A DNA stretch of 64,000 nt from Brooklawnia sp032229645 (GTDB taxonomy: Bacteria > Actinomycetota > Actinomycetes > Propionibacteriales > Propionibacteriaceae): assembly GCA_963722295.1 (NCBI GenBank), contig CAVRLB010000006.1:62001-126000 (forward strand), written 5' to 3'. The notes beneath the pieces are model-generated. The model saw only the letters and a list, made by a program, of their open reading frames with translations. It had not been told where the DNA came from and did no database searches. This document shows, in pieces, positions 59,892-64,000 of the stretch (positions are counted from its first letter, which is position 1; every line of letters begins with the position of its first letter). The position numbers were made by a program, and so were the translations under genes.

Positions 59892-61076
59892 ATGGACCCC
59901 ATCCGTAACCCGTATGCTCCCGGCGCCGGCCAGCGTCCTCCCGAGCTCGCCGGACGAGACGAGCAACTGCGTGCCTTCGAGGTCGTGCTTGAGCGAATCG
60001 CGCGCGGTCGTCCGGAACGTTCGGTGATCCTCACCGGGCTACGCGGAGTCGGCAAGACCGTGCTGCTGAATGCGCTGCGATCCGCTGCGGTGCGCTCGGG
60101 CTGGGGAACCGGCAAGTTCGAGGCGCGTCCCGATCAGGGAATCCGGCGACCGATGGGGGCTGCGCTGCATACCGCGGTGCGCGAACTGGCCCATCCCGAC
60201 GCGAACACCACCTTGGGAACGATCCGGTCGTTCATCGAACGCGACGCCGGGCCACGCGCGAAACTGGCCGAACGCTGGAATCCCGGTATCCAGGTGCCGC
60301 CGACCCCCGGACGCGCCGACTCGGGGGACATCGAGATCGACCTGGTCGAGCTCTTCACCGACGTCGGCGGACTGGCCGCCGACAAGGGAGTGGGCGTGGC
60401 CGTCTGCATCGACGAGATGCAGGACCTGCGAGCCGATGACCTGTCGGCGCTGTGCGCCGCCTGCCACGAGATCAGCCAGCAGCGGCTGCCGCTGATCATC
60501 GTCGGCGCGGGGCTGCCGCATCTGCCGGCGGCACTCAGCGCGTCCAAGAGCTACTCGGAGCGGCTCTTCCGCTATCTGCGCATCGACCGGCTCGACCGTG
60601 TGGCCGCTGACCTTGCGCTACAGGTGCCCGCCGAGGATGAGGATGCGAGTTTCACCGCTGGCGCACTGGCGGCCATGTACCAGGTGACCAGCGGCTATCC
60701 CTACTTCATTCAGGCCTACGGCAAGGTGACGTGGGATCTGGCTCCGGCCTCTCCGATAACCGCCGACGATGTCGCGGTGGCAACTCCCGAAGCCGAAGCC
60801 GAACTCGCCGTCGGATTCTTCGGCAGCCGCTACGAGCGGGCGACCCCTGCCGAACGCGAGTATCTGCGGGCGATGGCCGAACTGGCCGATCCGCAGAGCC
60901 CGACCGAAGGCGTGCCCACCAGCGCGGTCGCCGAGAAGCTCGACCGGACGCCACAGTCGCTGTCTCCCGCCCGGGATGCGCTGCTGAAAAAGGGGCTGGT
61001 CTACGCGTGCGAGCGGGGCCAGGTGGCCTTCACCGTGCCTCACTTTGGACGTTATCTGCGCACGCAGCTCTCGTGA
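59892..61076 (+). CDS. AAA+ ATPase with C-terminal winged-helix
   Basis: 394 residues. The P-loop is VILTGLRGVGKTVLLNALRS near residue 45 and Walker B is VAVCIDEMQDLRADDLSALC near 172. LPLIIVGAGLPHLPAALSAS is a sensor-1-like strand, and a C-terminal winged-helix (TSAVAEKLDRTPQSLSPARD, KKGLVYACERGQVAFTVPHF) ends the protein. The plan resembles the archaeal-ATPase/ORC-Cdc6-like STAND group found in actinobacteria. The cellular role is unknown. It is a single gene with a leaderless-type promoter. Confidence 0.82.
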   Translation: MDPIRNPYAPGAGQRPPELAGRDEQLRAFEVVLERIARGRPERSVILTGLRGVGKTVLLNALRSAAVRSGWGTGKFEARPDQGIRRPMGAALHTAVRELAHPDANTTLGTIRSFIERDAGPRAKLAERWNPGIQVPPTPGRADSGDIEIDLVELFTDVGGLAADKGVGVAVCIDEMQDLRADDLSALCAACHEISQQRLPLIIVGAGLPHLPAALSASKSYSERLFRYLRIDRLDRVAADLALQVPAEDEDASFTAGALAAMYQVTSGYPYFIQAYGKVTWDLAPASPITADDVAVATPEAEAELAVGFFGSRYERATPAEREYLRAMAELADPQSPTEGVPTSAVAEKLDRTPQSLSPARDALLKKGLVYACERGQVAFTVPHFGRYLRTQLS

Positions 61077-61255
61077 CTCGCCATGCTGATGAGGCTCCTC
61101 AGTCTCACGTGGCGGCGAGCGGGCTTCGGGCCGCCCGGCTTCGCATAACGTATTTATTCAACAGACCCGATAGAAAATGGAGTCGAAGGCGATCCGCAGG
61201 CAGCCCCGCAACCAGGCAGCCATGCGTGTTCGACCCAACTGAGAGGACACCGATC

Positions 61256-61552
61256 ATGGCCAATCTGGAGTTCCGTGACAACACGGCGGGATTCCGCTAC
61301 GAGGCATCCGAGGGTGGTGAGCTGGTGAGCCAGATCGATTACACGATCGACGGCGACGTGGTGACCTTCACCCACACCAGTACGCCTCCGCAGCACCGCG
61401 GCCGCAAACTGGCCGAGCAGATCACCCGCTGGGCACTCGATGATGTCCGCGCACACGGACGCAGGGTCGTGCCGCTTTGCCCCTTCACCGCCTCGTTCGT
61501 CTCGACTCACGCACCCGACTACGACGACATCGTCGTACAACGCAATCGCTGA
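61256..61552 (+). CDS. YjdJ-type GNAT N-acetyltransferase
   Basis: 98 residues, the minimal GNAT domain (DUF4442/YjdJ-like). It has NTAGFRYEASEGGELVSQID, the acetyl-CoA loop STPPQHRGRKLAEQITRWAL (RGRGLA-like), and the C-terminal VVPLCPFTASFVSTHAPDY, in which the Cys may be catalytic, as proposed for this group. The ATG at 61256 has AGAGGA about 8 bases upstream. The 179-bp gap before it contains a GC-rich inverted repeat after the ATPase stop and an AT-rich stretch (ACGTATTTATTC) that may hold its promoter. Confidence 0.85.
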   Translation: MANLEFRDNTAGFRYEASEGGELVSQIDYTIDGDVVTFTHTSTPPQHRGRKLAEQITRWALDDVRAHGRRVVPLCPFTASFVSTHAPDYDDIVVQRNR

Positions 61553-61571
61553 CCCGCAGTGTCTGAGCTTG

Positions 61572-62816
61572 TCACCGACCTTCGAAGCGATAGCACTCGC
61601 CGTCGGCGCCGGTGATCACCACACGATGCCCCGAGCTGAGGTCGAGTTCGGTCGTCAGCCATAGCTCACCGGCGCGGCTGCGGTAGACGAGCCGCTCGTT
61701 GGTCAGTTTGACCATCTCGTGCCGGGCGTCCACCAGCCACTGGTGCCGGCGGCGCAGCGCGATCAGCGCGCGGTATTCGTCCAGCAGCCAGGGCATCGGG
61801 GGCTGCCACCGGTCCGGCGTTGCGGGCATCTCGGGACGAATCTCGTCGTCCCCACCGGCACGCTCGTATTTCGTCCCCCGGACGCCTCCCTCGTCCCCGT
61901 AGTAGACCGATGGCATGCCGCCGACCGTGCAGAGCACGGCCATGGCCAGCACGGCGGCCTGTGGCCCGACCATGGTCGTGATGCGGGTGACATCGTGGTT
62001 CCCGATGAAGGTCAGCGGGCGGAGCAGATCGAGGAGTTCGTCTGTCCTGGTCAGCGTCCAGTCGAGTTCGAAGAAATTGGCATCGTTGAGACTGCTCCAG
62101 ATCGCCTTCCATAGCTCGTAGGCGGTGACCGACTCCAGCGTGGTGGCCTTCAATTCGTCCAGCTCGACGTGGATGACCTCGCCGGCGAACAGCGCGTCCG
62201 GGTAGTCGGCACGCACCGCGGGCAGCACCGTGGCCCAAAACTGCGAGTCCACCGCATAGGCGGCGTCCAGGCGCCAGCCGTCGATGCCACGGGCCAGCCA
62301 GTACCGCATCACGTCGCCGACCAGTTTCGCGACGCCGGGGCTGGCGTGATTGAGCCGGACGAGATCGTCGCTGCCCTCGAAGTTCAACCTGGTCGGCGGC
62401 TGCGTCGAGTAGTCGATGTGGAACCAGTCCGCGGCTTCGGCCTCGGGAGAGGCGAGGGCCTCCCGCAGCGCCGGGAAATCCTGGCTGACGTGGTTGAAGA
62501 CGCCATCGAGCAGGATCCGTACACCGCGAGCATGGCAGGCGTCCACCAAAGAGTCGAAGTCGGCTTCGTCACCCAGCCTCGGATCGATGGTGAAGTAGTC
62601 GAGCGTGTCGTAGCCGTGAGATCGCGAAGTGAAGACCGGGCCCAGCAGCAGGCCGTTGCAGCCCAGCGCGATCAGGTGATCGAGCCAGGCCTCCAGTCGC
62701 GTCAGTCGGTGCGCCGGCCGGCCGTCGGGGTCAGCGGACGTGTGCAACGCCCCGGTCATGCCGAGCGGGTAGACGGAATACCAGACGGCTGTATCCGTCC
62801 AGCCGGGTGCGGTCAT
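61572..62816 (-). CDS. GH13 alpha-amylase-family glycosidase
   Basis: 414 residues. A (beta/alpha)8 enzyme without signal peptide, so cytosolic. The GH13 regions are all present: ILLDGVFNHVSQDF (region I), GIDGWRLDAAYAVDSQFW (nucleophile Asp), DALFAGEVIHVELDEL (acid/base Glu) and LTFIGNHDVTRITT (third Asp). The substrate may be maltodextrin, trehalose or sucrose-like; this cannot be read here. The ATG at 62816 has GAGGAGG 5 bases upstream. It is divergent from a TetR gene across 89 bp, suggesting shared control. Confidence 0.9.
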   Translation of the reverse strand: MTAPGWTDTAVWYSVYPLGMTGALHTSADPDGRPAHRLTRLEAWLDHLIALGCNGLLLGPVFTSRSHGYDTLDYFTIDPRLGDEADFDSLVDACHARGVRILLDGVFNHVSQDFPALREALASPEAEAADWFHIDYSTQPPTRLNFEGSDDLVRLNHASPGVAKLVGDVMRYWLARGIDGWRLDAAYAVDSQFWATVLPAVRADYPDALFAGEVIHVELDELKATTLESVTAYELWKAIWSSLNDANFFELDWTLTRTDELLDLLRPLTFIGNHDVTRITTMVGPQAAVLAMAVLCTVGGMPSVYYGDEGGVRGTKYERAGGDDEIRPEMPATPDRWQPPMPWLLDEYRALIALRRRHQWLVDARHEMVKLTNERLVYRSRAGELWLTTELDLSSGHRVVITGADGECYRFEGR

Positions 62817-62870
62817 GGGTGCCTCCTCGCGGACCGCGCATGGGCCGATAGTTCGCCCGCGCGTCTTTCT

Positions 62871-62887
62871 AGTGAGATTAGCTCACT
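62871..62887. promoter_or_regulatory. Operator-like dyad between amylase and tetR
   Basis: AGTGAG and CTCACT arms (6 bp) around ATTAG, just upstream of the tetR -10 element, in the divergent intergenic region. It is a likely autoregulatory site of the TetR protein and may also affect the amylase promoter. Confidence 0.5.
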
Positions 62888-62893
62888 TACGCC

Positions 62894-62899
62894 TACGAT
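62894..62899 (+). promoter_or_regulatory. -10 element (TACGAT) for leaderless tetR
   Basis: TAnnnT hexamer ending 6 bases before the ATG at 62906, directly after the dyad. No ribosome binding site is present. Confidence 0.5.
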
Positions 62900-62905
62900 G
62901 TCGCC

Positions 62906-63544
62906 ATGAGTAGGACCGATCGTACTCCGCGCAGACGCCTCGATCCGATCAGGCGTCAGTCGGAGATCCAAGCCGTCGCGGCCGGGACCTTCGCCTCCCA
63001 GCCCTATGAGCAGGTTTCGATGGCTGAGATCGCCGGGCAGGCCCAGGCCTCGGAGGCGCTGCTCTACCGCTACTTCGGCTCGAAGCCGCAGCTGTACACC
63101 GAGATATTGCGCACCGCGCTCGACGAGATCAGAGCGCGTCAGCAGACCGCTGTCGCCGCGCTGGGCCCGGGCGCCACGACCCGCGAAGAGTTGCGCGCTC
63201 TGGTGGACACTCGACTCGACTATCTGATGCCGCTCAGCCCTATCTGGGCGACTGCGCTCATCACGACCGGCAACGATCCCGCGGAGGCTCGCGTGATGCG
63301 CATCGAGGTTCGCGAGCAACGGCTCGCCGCATTGCGCGGGCTCGGCGGTCTGACAGTGATCGATGACTACGCACTTCACGGATTCCTGGGATTCGTGGAT
63401 GCAGCCTGCCTGGCCTGGATCGAACGCGGCTGCCCGGCGGGCAACCGCGACCAACTGGTTCAGGCGAGTGTGAACGCGCTGCTCGGGCCGGCCGATGACC
63501 AGCGTCCGGAGGCTGCCCGACGCGGCAAGTTCGGACGGCGCTGA
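62906..63544 (+). CDS. TetR/AcrR-family transcriptional regulator
   Basis: 212 residues. The helix-turn-helix lies in VSMAEIAGQAQASEALLYRY followed by FGSKPQLYTEILRTALDEI (residues 38-75). The C-terminal helical domain is ligand-binding and ends in an Arg-rich tail (RRGKFGRR). It is divergent from the GH13 gene, which is its most obvious target, with a dyad between them. The gene that follows 39 bp later, a PfkB sugar kinase, has its own leaderless-type promoter. Confidence 0.88.
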   Translation: MSRTDRTPRRRLDPIRRQSEIQAVAAGTFASQPYEQVSMAEIAGQAQASEALLYRYFGSKPQLYTEILRTALDEIRARQQTAVAALGPGATTREELRALVDTRLDYLMPLSPIWATALITTGNDPAEARVMRIEVREQRLAALRGLGGLTVIDDYALHGFLGFVDAACLAWIERGCPAGNRDQLVQASVNALLGPADDQRPEAARRGKFGRR

Positions 63545-63571
63545 CCACAGCGTGACCACCCGCACCGTCTC

Positions 63572-63577
63572 TAAGAT
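63572..63577 (+). promoter_or_regulatory. -10 element (TAAGAT) for a leaderless transcript
   Basis: TAnnnT hexamer ending 6 bases before the ATG at 63584; no ribosome binding site. Confidence 0.45.
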
Positions 63578-63583
63578 TGGCGT

Positions 63584-64000
63584 ATGGCCCCTGTGATCGT
63601 CTGCGTCGGACTGACAACCATCGACATCGCCCAGGTGGTGACGCAACTCCCCGCTGCCAACAGCAAGATCACCGCCACCGATGCCTGGCTCGATGTCGGC
63701 GGACCGGCGGCGAATGCGGCCCGGGTGGCCAGCCATGACGGCTGCCAGGTGCGTCTGGTGACCGCGCTCGGCGATTCCGCGCTGGCTGCGCTCGCCCGCG
63801 AGCGGCTGGCAGGCATCGAGATCATCGACGTCGCACCGCCCGGCCACCGGCTCCCGGCCTCCACGGTCTTCATCACGCCGGACGGATCGCGCGCCGTGGT
63901 CTCGCGCAACGCGACGGCGCTGGACTCGATCCGGCAGCCAGATCCGGCGGTGCTGGACGGCGCGGAGGTGGTGCTGCATGACGGGCATCTTCTGGACGTC
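63584..64000 (+). CDS. PfkB-family carbohydrate kinase, 3' end outside the window
   Basis: 139 codons are visible and the frame is open at the right edge. The N-terminus VIVCVGLTTIDIAQVV and the substrate-binding DVGGPAANAARVASHDGCQV followed by RLVTALGDSALAALARERL are the first PfkB signature region and its surroundings. PASTVFITPDGSRAVVSRN forms the lid strands. Ribokinase, fructokinase and related activities cannot be told apart because the C-terminal ATP site is missing. The start is the ATG at 63584, set by the TAAGAT hexamer upstream. Confidence 0.85.
   Translation, partial: MAPVIVCVGLTTIDIAQVVTQLPAANSKITATDAWLDVGGPAANAARVASHDGCQVRLVTALGDSALAALARERLAGIEIIDVAPPGHRLPASTVFITPDGSRAVVSRNATALDSIRQPDPAVLDGAEVVLHDGHLLDV

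Overview
The window is high-GC, tightly packed chromosomal DNA from an actinobacterium. The evidence is mycothiol genes (mshA, mshB), a CarD transcription factor, a MarP-type periplasmic protease, MprAB-like two-component genes, a DUF222/HNH (13E12-type) gene and many GTG starts. The mix of a branched-chain keto-acid dehydrogenase, a true glutaminyl-tRNA synthetase, L-lactate dehydrogenase, a tandem phosphofructokinase and a giant acyl-CoA dehydratase-activase protein would suit a facultatively anaerobic Propionibacteriaceae-like organism. That placement is inference. No rRNA, tRNA, CRISPR array or intact insertion sequence was seen.

Layout. 1-4.7 kb: the 5' end of an Fpg/Nei glycosylase, then a four-carbon sugar-acid operon (kinase, dehydrogenase, GntP permease) behind a promoter carrying a perfect 24-bp palindrome, with a GntR/FCD regulator upstream. 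4.8-9 kb: aat, citrate synthase, an EcsC-like gene and alanine racemase. 9-12.6 kb: E1alpha-E1beta-E2 of a branched-chain keto-acid dehydrogenase without E3. 12.6-13.2 kb: a noncoding stretch with paired operator-like sites, hairpins and a 50-bp tandem repeat. 13.2-25.3 kb: housekeeping genes (ornithine carbamoyltransferase, peptidase S51, MprAB-like pair, ldh, ndh, marP-carD, ridA, glnS). 25.4-31.8 kb: membrane proteins, a helicase, a glutathionyl-hydroquinone reductase-like protein, the remnant of a second helicase, DUF1801 and an HNH protein. 31.8-36.2 kb: one 1465-residue activase/HgdB-like protein with two near-identical palindromes in front of it.

36.3-39.95 kb is the only clearly accessory block. 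It is a decayed RHS (YD-repeat) locus of lower GC with a partly duplicated module of three overlapping small genes and a 29-bp direct repeat. It lies between the activase gene and a TetR gene and may have been inserted there. 40-45 kb: TetR, a FAD oxidoreductase coupled to an acyl-CoA ligase, and PRPP synthetase. 45.1-49.3 kb, all on the minus strand: mshA-mshB, then a NarL-type response regulator, an unannotated 40-residue peptide gene with a strong ribosome binding site, and the sensor kinase, whose start overlaps the end of the peptide gene. This peptide/kinase/regulator cassette is the most promising undescribed system here.

49.4-64 kb: hexose-6-phosphate mutarotase, NAD synthetase, an LpdA-like flavoprotein without redox cysteines, a DeoR regulator with a shikimate-dehydrogenase-like gene, ilvE, the tandem PFK, an AAA ATPase, a small acetyltransferase, a GH13 amylase divergent from a TetR gene, and the start of a PfkB sugar kinase. 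At least eleven genes have a TAnnnT hexamer ending 6-8 bases before the start codon and no ribosome binding site, which points to frequent leaderless transcription. Most start choices below rest on such promoters, on Shine-Dalgarno (SD) sequences or on 4-bp overlaps.
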